From NCBI RefSeq assembly GCF_002007645.1, contig NZ_CP019791.1, positions 1,860,001 through 1,924,000 on the forward strand: a stretch of 64,000 nucleotides of DNA, written 5' to 3'. Shown in pieces: positions 7,322 through 15,097 of the stretch. Each line of letters begins with the position of its first letter. Within the stretch, counting starts at the first letter, position 1. The stretch is from Anaerohalosphaera lusitana (GTDB lineage: Bacteria; Planctomycetota; Phycisphaerae; Sedimentisphaerales; Anaerohalosphaeraceae). Below the pieces are notes generated by a model. It was not told the DNA's origin, searched no databases, and was given only the letters and a program-made list of their open reading frames with translations. The position numbers were made by a program, and so were the translations under genes.

Positions 7322-8488
7322 TTATGGATTTTGTTCACAGCCGTTGCCATTATTAATAGGCCGTTTACTGATATAATCTTTAAAACAACCTCCATCGCTG
7401 CTCGGCCATTTACCAGAGTCACCATCTAACAACATGGCCCAGTCTGCAGGCCACTTGTCGTGTTTTTTGTGCCCACCACTGTGTGAGCACCTCGTAGCGT
7501 TGTGTGCATCTGCAGTGCCTGCGCCCGTTCCGTGGGTGATGAGGTCACCATTATGATCATAAGTGCACTGCTGAGACGGACAGCCTTTCGAACGCATATC
7601 CCAATTTGCTCCGGGATGATATTTACCTAGATAAGCTATATAGTAAAGTTGCTCGATTACCGTCCAGCCTTCGGGTGGAACAGGATATTGTTGTCCTGCT
7701 CCAAAGCCGCCTGGGATTGTACATATCTTTAATTCGCATGGACATGGAAGATCGTTAAGTTCTTCAAAATCAGGATGGGGGCCATCAAGCCAATCTTTAA
7801 ACTTGTTATACGCCTCTGAACATTTATCCCAGCAATCCAGATATTCTCCTCCATCTGAAGTACATGTCTCCATGCATGGCATACGTGAACAAACAGTCTC
7901 ATTACTCCCAGAAGAGCCGCCTGGGAATGCCACATGAACCAGTCCCGAAGGATCAACAGAAATAACAGGCCATGATTTTACATACTGGTAAACATTATTG
8001 CTGTCTTTGTATTGTGATCTGGGGTTGAAGTAGCGAGTGGAATTAGCAGCCGGATCCATCCCCCACGGATCCTGCTGTAAAAAGCGGCCCATTTGCGGGT
8101 CGTAGTAGCGGTGGCGGTAGTACATAAGTTCCAAGTTGCCGTTGTCGAGGGTGTCCAGTCTTCGGCCTGTGAAGGTGTAGGCGTTGCCGACGGAGCTGGA
8201 TCGTGCTTTTGTGTCGTCCGTGGTGAGCCAGTTGCCGTCTGCGCCCTTGTCGGTGTAGAAGGTTGTGCGGCCGTAGGCGTTGTACTCGCAGCGTTCGGCT
8301 ATCTCGGCTGTGGCCTTGTTGACGATCGCGACGGGGCTGTAGAGGTGGTCGTGCAGGTAGAAGTTCATGCTGCCTGTCGCTCCGGAGTAGCTGTAGATGA
8401 CCTCGTCGATGTAGTTGCCGTAGATGTCACATTTTGCGAAAACCTGATTTTTGTCTGTGCGGTAAGTCATTGCGGAAATATTGTACAT
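7322..8488 (-). CDS. Truncated Rhs protein: C-terminal core tip plus unknown toxin-like domain
   Basis: Residues 10-182 are the end of an Rhs core: IYGNYIDEV, CEYNAYGRTTFY, the hallmark MYYRHRYYDPQMGRFLQQDP, and a terminal DPSGL with Asp179. Residues 183-388 are a different, Cys-rich domain (about 18 Cys) with CTYDHNGDLITHGTGAGTAD and a His/Lys-rich HSGGHKKHDKW. Base composition becomes more AT-rich at the boundary. In Rhs systems the core is constant and the C-terminus is a swappable effector, so the latter is a candidate toxin of unknown activity. The core lacks its N-terminal shell and there is no secretion signal, so the gene is an orphan tip. Start at 8488 or 8470. Confidence 0.8.
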   Translation of the reverse strand: MYNISAMTYRTDKNQVFAKCDIYGNYIDEVIYSYSGATGSMNFYLHDHLYSPVAIVNKATAEIAERCEYNAYGRTTFYTDKGADGNWLTTDDTKARSSSVGNAYTFTGRRLDTLDNGNLELMYYRHRYYDPQMGRFLQQDPWGMDPAANSTRYFNPRSQYKDSNNVYQYVKSWPVISVDPSGLVHVAFPGGSSGSNETVCSRMPCMETCTSDGGEYLDCWDKCSEAYNKFKDWLDGPHPDFEELNDLPCPCELKICTIPGGFGAGQQYPVPPEGWTVIEQLYYIAYLGKYHPGANWDMRSKGCPSQQCTYDHNGDLITHGTGAGTADAHNATRCSHSGGHKKHDKWPADWAMLLDGDSGKWPSSDGGCFKDYISKRPINNGNGCEQNP

Positions 8489-8530
8489 GCTTTATTTGTA
8501 AAGTCAAGGTGTATCGGTTGGGATTAAAGG

Positions 8531-8558
8531 TTGCGTGTTTGGGTGTGTGGGGGATAAT
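8531..8558 (+). promoter_or_regulatory. Sigma70-like promoter for the DsrE-like gene
   Basis: TTGCGT at 8531-8536, a 16-base spacer and GATAAT at 8553-8558. A GAGG ribosome site lies at 8578, seven bases before the TTG start at 8589. Confidence 0.55.
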
Positions 8559-8588
8559 ATTTGGGTGAGGAGATTTTGAGGCTTTTAT

Positions 8589-9071
8589 TTGAAAGGGATT
8601 GTTTTGGGTTATCTTAGAGATACGGTTCTGGTTGGTTTGTGTATTGGGGCGATTGGGTTTGTTGGCAGCGGATGCGCGGGGCCGGGGGGTTCGGAGTCGG
8701 CTGGGCGGGATGATGCTTCGGCTGGGCCGCGGGCGGATAGTCTTGCGGTGCTTTGGACGAGCGGGGATCCGGCGGTGGCGGAGAAGGTGTGTTTTATGTA
8801 TACGCATAATGCGAAGAAGGCTGGGTGGTTCGATCGGGTGGTGCTGATCGTTTGGGGGCCGTCGGCGAAGCTGCTGAGTGAGGATGAGCGGCTGCAGGAG
8901 TATGTTGAGCGGATGCTGGCTGACGGCGTGGAGGTGAAGGCGTGCAAGGCGTGTGCGGATTCGTATGGGGTTTCGGATCGGCTGGCGGAGCTTGGGATCG
9001 AGGTGAAATATATGGGACGGCCCTTGACGCGGATGCTCAAGGCGGACGGCTGGGAGGTTTTGACGTTTTGA
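8589..9071 (+). CDS. DsrE-family-like lipoprotein
   Basis: 160 residues beginning with a TTG codon preceded by GAGG. A hydrophobic leader ends at Cys29 (FVGSGC), which suggests a lipoprotein. The mature region has the DsrE/DsrF-like pattern: a first strand LAVLWTSGDPAVAEKVCF, a helix, a strand VVLIVWGPSAKLLSED, then VKACKACADSYGVSDRLAELGIEVKYMG. Cys residues in KACKAC sit where sulfur-relay members carry their reactive cysteine. The physiological role is unknown. It is followed after 44 bases by the DUF456-like gene, probably in one transcript. Confidence 0.7.
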   Translation: MKGIVLGYLRDTVLVGLCIGAIGFVGSGCAGPGGSESAGRDDASAGPRADSLAVLWTSGDPAVAEKVCFMYTHNAKKAGWFDRVVLIVWGPSAKLLSEDERLQEYVERMLADGVEVKACKACADSYGVSDRLAELGIEVKYMGRPLTRMLKADGWEVLTF

Positions 9072-9115
9072 TTAGTTTGACAGCTTGTGTTTAACTACGC
9101 GCGGGAGGATCTGGG

Positions 9116-9631
9116 ATGCTTTATGTTTATGTGTTTTTGTTGGTGATATTGAATGCGTTCTGGTTGATGTTTACGTTTCTGGCGCTGCCTGGGAACTGGC
9201 TGGTGGTGCTTTCGACTTGGGGGTTTGCGTGGTGGACGTGGGAGGAGCGTGTGTTTTCGGTTGCGACGCTGGTGGTGATAACGGTGCTTGCGGTGATCGG
9301 GGAGATAATCGAGTTTTTTGCGGGGATGGGCGGTGCGAAGAAGGCGGGTGCATCGTGGCTGGGGGCGGTGGGAGCGATAATCGGGATGGTTTTCGGTGCG
9401 GTGTTCGGGACGGTGCTGCTGGGCGTGCCTTTTGTGGGGACGCTGGCGGGGGCGTGCGTCGGTGCGGGGATCGGTGCGTGGGGGCTGGAGATGATGCGGG
9501 GGAAAGAGTTCGAGGAGTCGTTCCGGTTTGGGCTTGGTGCGGGGATCGGGACGCTGATAGGGACGGGGAGTAAGTTCGTGCTTGGGGTGGTGATATGGAT
9601 CATTGTGGCGGTTGCGGGGTTTGTTCCTTGA
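9116..9631 (+). CDS. DUF456-like membrane protein
   Basis: 171 residues with a strong GGAGG ribosome site 8-12 bases before the ATG. The protein is a chain of hydrophobic segments: an N-terminal pair around FTFLALPGNWLVVL, then VVITVLAVIGEIIEFFAG, a Gly-rich segment GAVGAIIGMVFGAVFGTVLL, another Gly-rich segment, and a final VVIWIIVAVAGFV. LPGNW followed by GE(I/x)xEFFAG and paired glycine-rich helices is the DUF456 pattern. The molecular function is not known. Confidence 0.8.
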   Translation: MLYVYVFLLVILNAFWLMFTFLALPGNWLVVLSTWGFAWWTWEERVFSVATLVVITVLAVIGEIIEFFAGMGGAKKAGASWLGAVGAIIGMVFGAVFGTVLLGVPFVGTLAGACVGAGIGAWGLEMMRGKEFEESFRFGLGAGIGTLIGTGSKFVLGVVIWIIVAVAGFVP

Positions 9632-9736
9632 TGCGGCTGGCGTTGTGTGGGGACTCGCATTTTTGCGCCATGGTTGTTTTGACGAACATGTCGGGGTATC
9701 GGTGTTCCGATTGTGCATGTGTACTCGTAGTGTTCT

Positions 9737-9767
9737 CTGGGCCCCGGCTCTTGCGGCCGGGGTGACA
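9737..9767 (+). repeat. CTGG-palindrome-TGACA repeat, copy 3
   Basis: CTGG is followed by the stem CCCCGGC (9742-9748), a seven-base loop, GCCGGGG (9756-9762) and TGACA. The flanks match the repeats at 4914-4940 and 5034-5064, but the stem sequence is different. Confidence 0.6.
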
Positions 9768-9790
9768 TTCTTTTGTCGCGACTGCTGATT

Positions 9791-9820
9791 TATGCTGGGT
9801 CCGCCTGCGGCGGATGGCAA
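9791..9820 (+). repeat. CTGG-palindrome repeat, copy 4
   Basis: TATGCTGGG followed by TCCGCC-TGC-GGCGGA at 9800-9814 and TGGCAA. The 24 bases from TATGCTGG onward are the same as copy 1 near 4910-4934, about 4.9 kb away. Confidence 0.65.
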
Positions 9821-9991
9821 TCTTGGGTGCCGCTCGTGTTTTTTGCGGTGTTGGTGTGATATCTGGGGGGCTTTGGTTGATGACTAGCGATTCGGTATAG
9901 AACATCATTTTGTGTTTTTGCGTATATTTTGTTAGTATAGCGTTAAGTTCTTTCAGGATTTTGCGACAATAGATTTTGAAAGGAGCATGAA

Positions 9992-10639
9992 ATGAATGCC
10001 AGAGTTACAGTCAGGATGGTTATCCTGGCGGTTCTGAGCATCACCTTGACGGCCTGTAAGCAAGAGGCTCCACCTGAAGCTAGTGCGAAAAGCGCTGAAC
10101 CGTCCGGACAAGCGGTAAATGTTAATCCAGGCAGGGAGATGGCGGAGGATTTTGCTCTGCTGGATGAGGAGGGCAGAAAGGTAAGGTTGTCGGATCTGCG
10201 GGGGAAGATCGTGGTGCTGGAATGGACGAATTACGATTGTCCGTTCGTGCAGAGGCATTACGAGGCGGATACGATGGAGGGGCTGGAGGCGAAGTATGGG
10301 GATCATGTCGTCTGGCTGGCGATCAACAGCACACACTATTCGGATACGGCAGGGAACAAGGCGTGGGTTGAGGAGCAGGGGCTTGCGTATCCGGTTCTCG
10401 ATGATCATGAGGGAGAGGTTGCGCGGGCTTACGGTGCGAGGACGACGCCTCATATGTTCGTGATCGATCGAGAGGGGTATGTTGTGTATGAAGGCGCGAT
10501 CGACAACGATCCTACGGGTCGGGGTGCGGATGAGCCTGTTAATTATGTGGACGAGGCGTTGAAGCGGCTTGTGCTGCGGAAGGATGTGGAGGTGAGTGAG
10601 ACGAAGCCCTACGGGTGCTCGGTGAAGCTGGCTCAGTGA
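9992..10639 (+). CDS. Redoxin (thioredoxin-fold) lipoprotein
   Basis: 215 residues with AAAGGAG before the ATG and a lipoprotein signal ending at Cys22 (ITLTACK). The mature protein is an AhpC/TSA-type redoxin domain: DFALLDEEGRKVRLSDLRGK, VVLEWTNYDCPFVQRHYEAD with a single active-site Cys83, then TTPHMFVIDREGYVVYEGAI. The site is CPFV, not CxxC, so it resembles a one-cysteine peroxiredoxin-like member. The C-terminal KPYGCSVK Cys might act as a resolving residue. It probably reduces peroxides or disulfides in the cell envelope; the substrate is unknown. Confidence 0.85.
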   Translation: MNARVTVRMVILAVLSITLTACKQEAPPEASAKSAEPSGQAVNVNPGREMAEDFALLDEEGRKVRLSDLRGKIVVLEWTNYDCPFVQRHYEADTMEGLEAKYGDHVVWLAINSTHYSDTAGNKAWVEEQGLAYPVLDDHEGEVARAYGARTTPHMFVIDREGYVVYEGAIDNDPTGRGADEPVNYVDEALKRLVLRKDVEVSETKPYGCSVKLAQ

Positions 10640-10669
10640 TGCGGGGTGAGCAGGGCAAGTGCTCGGCAA

Positions 10670-10840
10670 CTAGTCAGGCAAGGGGCTCGCCACGAAAGAA
10701 TGTGGAAAAAGGCAAGTTGGGCCGCCGCAGAATTTAACAGCCACGCCTCCGACGTACTGTCCGTTGGGTCCATTCTCGGCGAACTGTGAAATTATGCGGC
10801 TTGGGAGTGCGCCTACAGAACGCTTCCATCCTTTGTTATG
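10670..10840 (-). pseudogene. Short coding-like remnant without start codon
   Basis: On the minus strand a frame of about 55 codons reads like real protein: RIISQFAENGPNGQYVGGVA, then VKFCGGPTC, ending at a TAG at 10670-10672. No start codon or ribosome site is present, because it emerges directly from a hairpin with a T tract. I do not recognise the family. It may be the 3' end of a lost gene, or chance. Confidence 0.3.
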
Positions 10841-10874
10841 AAAAAAATGGGACGGGTCTTTGCGGCTCGTCCCA
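10841..10874 (-). terminator. Hairpin with T tract on the minus strand
   Basis: A nine-pair stem (TGGGACGGG / CTCGTCCCA, one G-T pair) at 10848-10874, with seven A at 10841-10847 that become a T tract when read on the minus strand. No intact minus-strand gene lies upstream of it, so it may be a leftover. Confidence 0.5.
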
Positions 10875-10954
10875 TAATCATGCGCATTGGGGTGGTTGAA
10901 TGGGGAGGGGAATAATTCTGCGGTTGATTTCTTAATAAGAGCTTAATAATTTCT

Positions 10955-10982
10955 TTGTGAATATGGCTGTGCGCTGTATATT
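10955..10982 (+). promoter_or_regulatory. Sigma70-like promoter for the 11103 gene
   Basis: TTGTGA at 10955-10960, a 16-base spacer and TATATT at 10977-10982. The predicted transcript has a leader of about 115 bases containing a seven-pair stem-loop at 11007-11027. Confidence 0.5.
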
Positions 10983-11102
10983 TATTATATTGTCAGTAGA
11001 AGGGATTGCGAAAGTCAGGTTTTCGCATGCCATATTTCTGGGGTGAGCTTTGAGAATGATTTTCGATTTATTTGGTGTTCCAGTCAGGAGGGAAAGTCAG
11101 AA

Positions 11103-11726
11103 ATGGTTCACTTGAACGGTGATGTGATCAGTTATATGAAACTTTTCATGAAGCAGGTGCGTGAGGAGCTTGGCGTCGGCGGTACGATGAAGCTGTCGGT
11201 GCGCGAATATGAGCAGGCAGCAAAGCCCGAGAAGGTGAAACGGGAGCTGGTGAACGGTACGCAGGCGGATCTGCAGAGGCTGATCGAGGAGAAGAACGAT
11301 TTTTATGCGGATATACTGAGGGCGAATGCGTGGCCCACGGGGTTTGCGGATGTGCGGGCGATGGAGGAGTATAAGGAGTCGCTGGCGGCATATGGATCGG
11401 GGCAGGTTGATGGTGGTTCGTTCGGGCTGTCGACTGACGGGCAGGCGGCTGCGAGTGCGCTTTTGAATCGGATCAAGGATCTGAACAAGTATGAGAAGGT
11501 CGAGGGGGATGCGGTGAAGGGTGTGAAGGTGGATGTGGCGGCTTTTTACAAAGAGCTGGAAAAAATGTTTTATGATCAATTTCAAGTTAAGGACGGTGGG
11601 GAGGCAGCCGAAATGAGTACTAAGACGGCAGCGGCGATCGGCGAAGCAAAGGCTGACGCGAATAAGCTGCAGTCAGGATTGAGCCCCGAAAGTGCTCTGA
11701 TCCTTCTCCAGGACAGGGCATATTAA
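11103..11726 (+). CDS. Unknown helical protein, single-gene transcription unit
   Basis: I chose the ATG at 11103, which has AGGAGG about 11 bases upstream, over a GTG at 11043. The protein is about 207 residues, has no signal peptide or membrane segment, and is rich in charged helix-forming stretches such as LQRLIEEKNDFYADILRANA and AFYKELEKMFYDQF. It ends in a separate Ala-rich segment (STKTAAAIGEAKADANKLQS). I do not recognise the family. It has its own promoter and a strong terminator, which indicates a monocistronic, probably well expressed gene. Nothing in the neighbourhood suggests a pathway. Confidence 0.7.
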   Translation: MVHLNGDVISYMKLFMKQVREELGVGGTMKLSVREYEQAAKPEKVKRELVNGTQADLQRLIEEKNDFYADILRANAWPTGFADVRAMEEYKESLAAYGSGQVDGGSFGLSTDGQAAASALLNRIKDLNKYEKVEGDAVKGVKVDVAAFYKELEKMFYDQFQVKDGGEAAEMSTKTAAAIGEAKADANKLQSGLSPESALILLQDRAY

Positions 11727-11738
11727 CCGCCTCCGCTT

Positions 11739-11777
11739 GGCTGGCCGGGAACCCGCACCCGGTCAGCCTCCTTTTTT
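11739..11777 (+). terminator. Rho-independent terminator after the 11103 gene
   Basis: An eleven-pair stem GGCTGGCCGGG / CCCGGTCAGCC (one G-T pair, eight-base loop) followed by TCC and six T at 11772-11777. It lies 12 bases after the stop codon. Confidence 0.85.
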
Positions 11778-11812
11778 GCGCTTATGTCTGTGGGATGGCT
11801 GTACGCGCCGTT

Positions 11813-14800
11813 TCATCCTGTGTCTTCGAGCCAGTTTTCGGCGAGGATGGTTAGGTCGGCAATGTCTATTGTGCTGTCGTTGTTGAAGTCGGCGCGGGGG
11901 TTGAAGTTGGGCTGGTCGGGGGAGAGGGTCCAGGTGTTTGAGAGGGCAGCGAGGTCGGAGAGGTTTACGCCGTCGGGGCAGGTTATATCGGCTGCGGCGA
12001 ATTCCCACCAGAGGCGTGGGTATGCGGTGCCGTCTGTGCACATGCGCCAGATGTCTTCGGTGCCGTTTGCGGTTTCGCCGACGAAGTCCCAGCCTGCGTT
12101 GGTGAAGGTGGCGAGCGTTTGCATTTGGGTGGTGGTAAGGCCGGTGACATTTTCTATTGTTCCGGGCCAGTCTGAGTCCGTGAGGTACCCTGTATCTGTT
12201 TGGGCAGTTTCTGTATTCCAGAAGCAATTCCTGATTACTGCCTCTAGTTCGATGTTGATTCCTGTCACAGCGCAGGCATGATAGTAGTCATCTGTGGTTA
12301 CTGAGCCAACTGCATAGCATAGTTCAACGATACCTCCTCGGTTTTCCCCGCAAAGGCCTCCAACGGAACCTTGTTCTCCGGTTACATCCCCTGTAGCGTA
12401 AGAGTTTGATGTGCGGCCTTCATTTAGCCCACAGAGTCCGCCGAGAAATCGATGGGCGGTTACAGAGCCAGAAGCATAGCAACTGACTATAATTGAATCA
12501 GCATAGTTATTGCCACATAAGCCGCCAACAAATGAGTTGCCTATAACTGAACCTGCGGCAAAGCTTTTTTCCAGTATTCCTAAGTTAGCTCCGCACAGAC
12601 CGCCTACGATATCGCTTGGTGCTTCGATGCTGCCAGTGGCATAGCTTCTTGTAATACGTCCGTCGTTCCTACCACATAAGCCACCAATATTGCCACCATC
12701 ACTAAATGAAAGTATCCGGCTGTTAGAGTGGCTGTTGTCAATGCTTTGGGTATTAAACCCGCACAAGCCACCAACATTTACCAGTCCTTTACATATGCCT
12801 TCCGACCAGCAATTATTAAGTGAGCCACTGTTTATTCCGCAAATTCCTCCGACCGATTCGCCGCCAGTAATCTCGCATTCGGCGCTGCTTGAGTAAATAG
12901 TCCCGTTGTTCTTACCCGCCAGACCTCCTGCAAAATCAAGAGTGCAGTATATGTCGGCAGAGATTGAAACGGCTTCAATAAGTCCATCATTAATTCCGCA
13001 TAATCCTCCTATTGGGCCACGTCCAGTGACATCAAAACTCTCCAATTGCACATTTGTCACTTCACCTTCAGATCCTATGGCACCTATCAAGGCCATCAGA
13101 GGGTTGTCTGAGGAAATGGTGAAATAGCTAATATAGTGGTTTCTACCGTCAATACTCCCATTGAACGGAATGCCGTCAAATTGTTCCGTACCGTTATCGG
13201 TGTCTGGAGCGATAACAGGTTCGGAGTATATTTTGTCGAAGCCCATGAATACGTCGTTAGTCATTATGTAATGTGCGGACAAATCTTGATTAACACTCTC
13301 GAGGTCAGTGCGACAAGCTATCTCAAATGGGTTTGATGGCGATCCATCAGCAGAACTACCGGCCGAAACGTAAATGTCGATGGGTACGGAGGTGTGTACA
13401 TAACCGCCAGTGAAGACGGAGAGAGAGGTAACCTTATCTGCGGGTATGGTGAAACTGTTAACGTAGACAAGTTCGCCGGTTGCAAAACCTGCCGACATGA
13501 GTGCGTTTTGTGCTGAAGAGATGCTTTTACCCGTTAGATATGGGACCTGTGCTGTGTCTGCATGCTGCCATACGAGCTTGGGGTAATCATTGACAGGCAT
13601 ATACCAGCCTGGCGTTCCTGAACTCAAATCATTTACTACCCAGCCATCATCGATAAATGTGGAAGGAATTTGCATTTGAGCAGTTGTCTTTGCTAGTCCG
13701 CCTGCACTGGTTTGGATTTCCGAACTTTCCAAGTTCCAGAAGCTACGTTTTATACCACCAAAAATATTTTTCCCGATGAGGCCACCTAAATTGATGTTAC
13801 CTGATACTTTTCCAGTAGAATAGCAGTTTTCTATAAAGCCTCTTTCGTTCTTTCCAACGAGTCCACCTGTATTCTCATTTCCGGTTGGATTTCCGCTTGC
13901 GTAACAACGTGTGATAGAGGCTTTGAAGTTGATGCCACACAGACCGCCAACTGAGTTGGCGCCGCTGGCTTCTCCTGTCGCATAGCAGTCGGAAATACTG
14001 CCTAGGAAGTTACCGCCGCATAATCCACCCACTTCGTTCCCAGTTCCCAAGGCATTGCCAGTGGCAAAACTCTTATTGATAGTGCCTGTGTTTGCGGCGC
14101 ATAGACCACCAACTGCGGAACCACCGTTTGTGGTTCCGTTAGCATAGGAGAATTTGATAGTACCCAGGTTACCACTGCATAGACCACCCGCAGAGCTGTT
14201 TGAAAAAGTATTGCAATTCGCATGGCTGAATTCAATTCTACCTATATTTTGAGCACAGAGCCCTCCTACATAACTAAAGCCACTGACTGTTATATCCGTT
14301 GCAGTGCATGACAGTATTTTACCATAATTCTCAGCACAAAGGCCAGCAACTATATTTGGTCCAAAAGTTGCATCATTTTGTAATCTCAGGCCGACGAATG
14401 AATTTGTCACATGACAGTTTATTATTTGTCCGTTCTCGTTAATTGAACATAGGCTCGCCCAATGTACAGAATGACCCAAACCTGTGACCGTGAAACCGGT
14501 CAGATGAATATTCTTTATGGCTGAAGCTTCGCCCTCCATGCAGCCAAACAAAGCGAGGTAGTCCCTGTCTATTTCATCGCTGTTTATGGTCAGGTTGGAA
14601 ATTGAATGAGCATTGCCGTCGAAGACTCCGGTGAACGAGGTGCCTTGAAAATGGTTCGCAGTGTCAATATCCGGTGCGATTACGGCGGTGTTGTAGGTTT
14701 TGTCCGAGAGGTCAATATCTGTTTCGAGGCGGGTGTGGTCGTCCCAGTAGTTAGGGTCGGCGGCGAATTCGTCGAAGTGGGCTCTGGTCTGGATGAGCCA

Positions 14801-14899
14801 GGGGTCGGATTCTGTGCCTGTGCCCGGCAGGGCCGCGAGGGTTGTTGCGGTCAGGGCGGCGGTTAGCAGGGCTGTGAATGTGTTTTTGAGAATATTCAT
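11813..14899 (-). CDS. Secreted GLUG-repeat protein with central PASTA-like domain and dockerin-like C-terminus
   Basis: The start at 14899 has AGAGGA upstream and opens a signal peptide (MNILKNTFTALLTAALTATT). The protein has two similar blocks. Each begins with a GTGTESDPWLIQT- or GSPSNPFEIA-type lead and then carries many GLUG units (VGGLCGxN spaced about 25-30 residues), which should form a beta-helix or solenoid. Between the blocks is a PASTA-like segment, VPYLTGKSISSAQNALMSAG, with a following TIPADKVTSLSVFTGG. The C-terminus (ADFNNDSTIDIADLTILAEN, then WL) is a dockerin-like calcium-loop segment. Probably an extracellular binding or adhesion protein. The middle is more AT-rich than both ends. 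Confidence 0.85.
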   Translation of the reverse strand: MNILKNTFTALLTAALTATTLAALPGTGTESDPWLIQTRAHFDEFAADPNYWDDHTRLETDIDLSDKTYNTAVIAPDIDTANHFQGTSFTGVFDGNAHSISNLTINSDEIDRDYLALFGCMEGEASAIKNIHLTGFTVTGLGHSVHWASLCSINENGQIINCHVTNSFVGLRLQNDATFGPNIVAGLCAENYGKILSCTATDITVSGFSYVGGLCAQNIGRIEFSHANCNTFSNSSAGGLCSGNLGTIKFSYANGTTNGGSAVGGLCAANTGTINKSFATGNALGTGNEVGGLCGGNFLGSISDCYATGEASGANSVGGLCGINFKASITRCYASGNPTGNENTGGLVGKNERGFIENCYSTGKVSGNINLGGLIGKNIFGGIKRSFWNLESSEIQTSAGGLAKTTAQMQIPSTFIDDGWVVNDLSSGTPGWYMPVNDYPKLVWQHADTAQVPYLTGKSISSAQNALMSAGFATGELVYVNSFTIPADKVTSLSVFTGGYVHTSVPIDIYVSAGSSADGSPSNPFEIACRTDLESVNQDLSAHYIMTNDVFMGFDKIYSEPVIAPDTDNGTEQFDGIPFNGSIDGRNHYISYFTISSDNPLMALIGAIGSEGEVTNVQLESFDVTGRGPIGGLCGINDGLIEAVSISADIYCTLDFAGGLAGKNNGTIYSSSAECEITGGESVGGICGINSGSLNNCWSEGICKGLVNVGGLCGFNTQSIDNSHSNSRILSFSDGGNIGGLCGRNDGRITRSYATGSIEAPSDIVGGLCGANLGILEKSFAAGSVIGNSFVGGLCGNNYADSIIVSCYASGSVTAHRFLGGLCGLNEGRTSNSYATGDVTGEQGSVGGLCGENRGGIVELCYAVGSVTTDDYYHACAVTGINIELEAVIRNCFWNTETAQTDTGYLTDSDWPGTIENVTGLTTTQMQTLATFTNAGWDFVGETANGTEDIWRMCTDGTAYPRLWWEFAAADITCPDGVNLSDLAALSNTWTLSPDQPNFNPRADFNNDSTIDIADLTILAENWLEDTG

Positions 14900-14951
14900 C
14901 TGTTCCTCTGAGTGCGGTTTAATAGCCAGGATTTTGGGTATTTCGTTCATA

Positions 14952-14978
14952 ATTATCATGTTTTGGCGGGAAAGTCAA
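14952..14978 (-). promoter_or_regulatory. Sigma70-like promoter for the GLUG protein gene
   Basis: On the minus strand TTGACT (14973-14978), a 15-base spacer and GATAAT (14952-14957). Transcription would start near 14945, downstream of the ATG at 14959, which supports translation starting at 14899. The spacer is short, so confidence is moderate. Confidence 0.4.
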
Positions 14979-15069
14979 TTGAGAAATGGGTATTTGGGTG
15001 CCGGATTTGCGGGTGAGAGGGGTTAATTAGTTATTGGCCGGTTAGTTTTGGGAAATTTTGCGGGGATCG

Positions 15070-15097
15070 TTGACAGGTTTTTTGCGAGCGGGATAAT
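15070..15097 (+). promoter_or_regulatory. Strong sigma70-like promoter for the di-heme protein gene
   Basis: A perfect TTGACA at 15070-15075, a 16-base spacer and GATAAT at 15092-15097. The leader to the ATG at 15190 is about 85 bases. Confidence 0.7.

Larger units (their letters stand above)
9632..9991. other. Intergenic region with two palindromic repeats
   Basis: No gene is supported in these 360 bases. It contains two further members of the CTGG-palindrome repeat family (9737-9767 and 9794-9820). The T-rich segment before 9992 probably includes the redoxin gene promoter, but no clear -35/-10 pair was found. Confidence 0.5.
10640..11102. other. Intergenic region: degraded coding remnant, hairpin, promoter and leader
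   Basis: No intact gene. It holds a minus-strand protein-like remnant (10670-10840), a minus-oriented terminator-like hairpin, a plus-strand promoter at 10955-10982, and a leader with a small stem-loop (TGCGAAA-7-TTTCGCA at 11007-11027). Confidence 0.5.

Noticed and set aside
10970-10996. A dif-like sequence (GTGCGCTGTATATTTATTATA)
   Set aside because: Only about 7 of 11 XerC-arm and 6 of 11 XerD-arm bases fit the E. coli consensus, it overlaps a promoter, and it is far from the composition switch.
12300-14600. Regular repeats in the GLUG gene as a possible CRISPR array
   Set aside because: The repetition is at protein level (VGGLCGxN units in one open frame); DNA units vary and no constant repeat with unique spacers exists.
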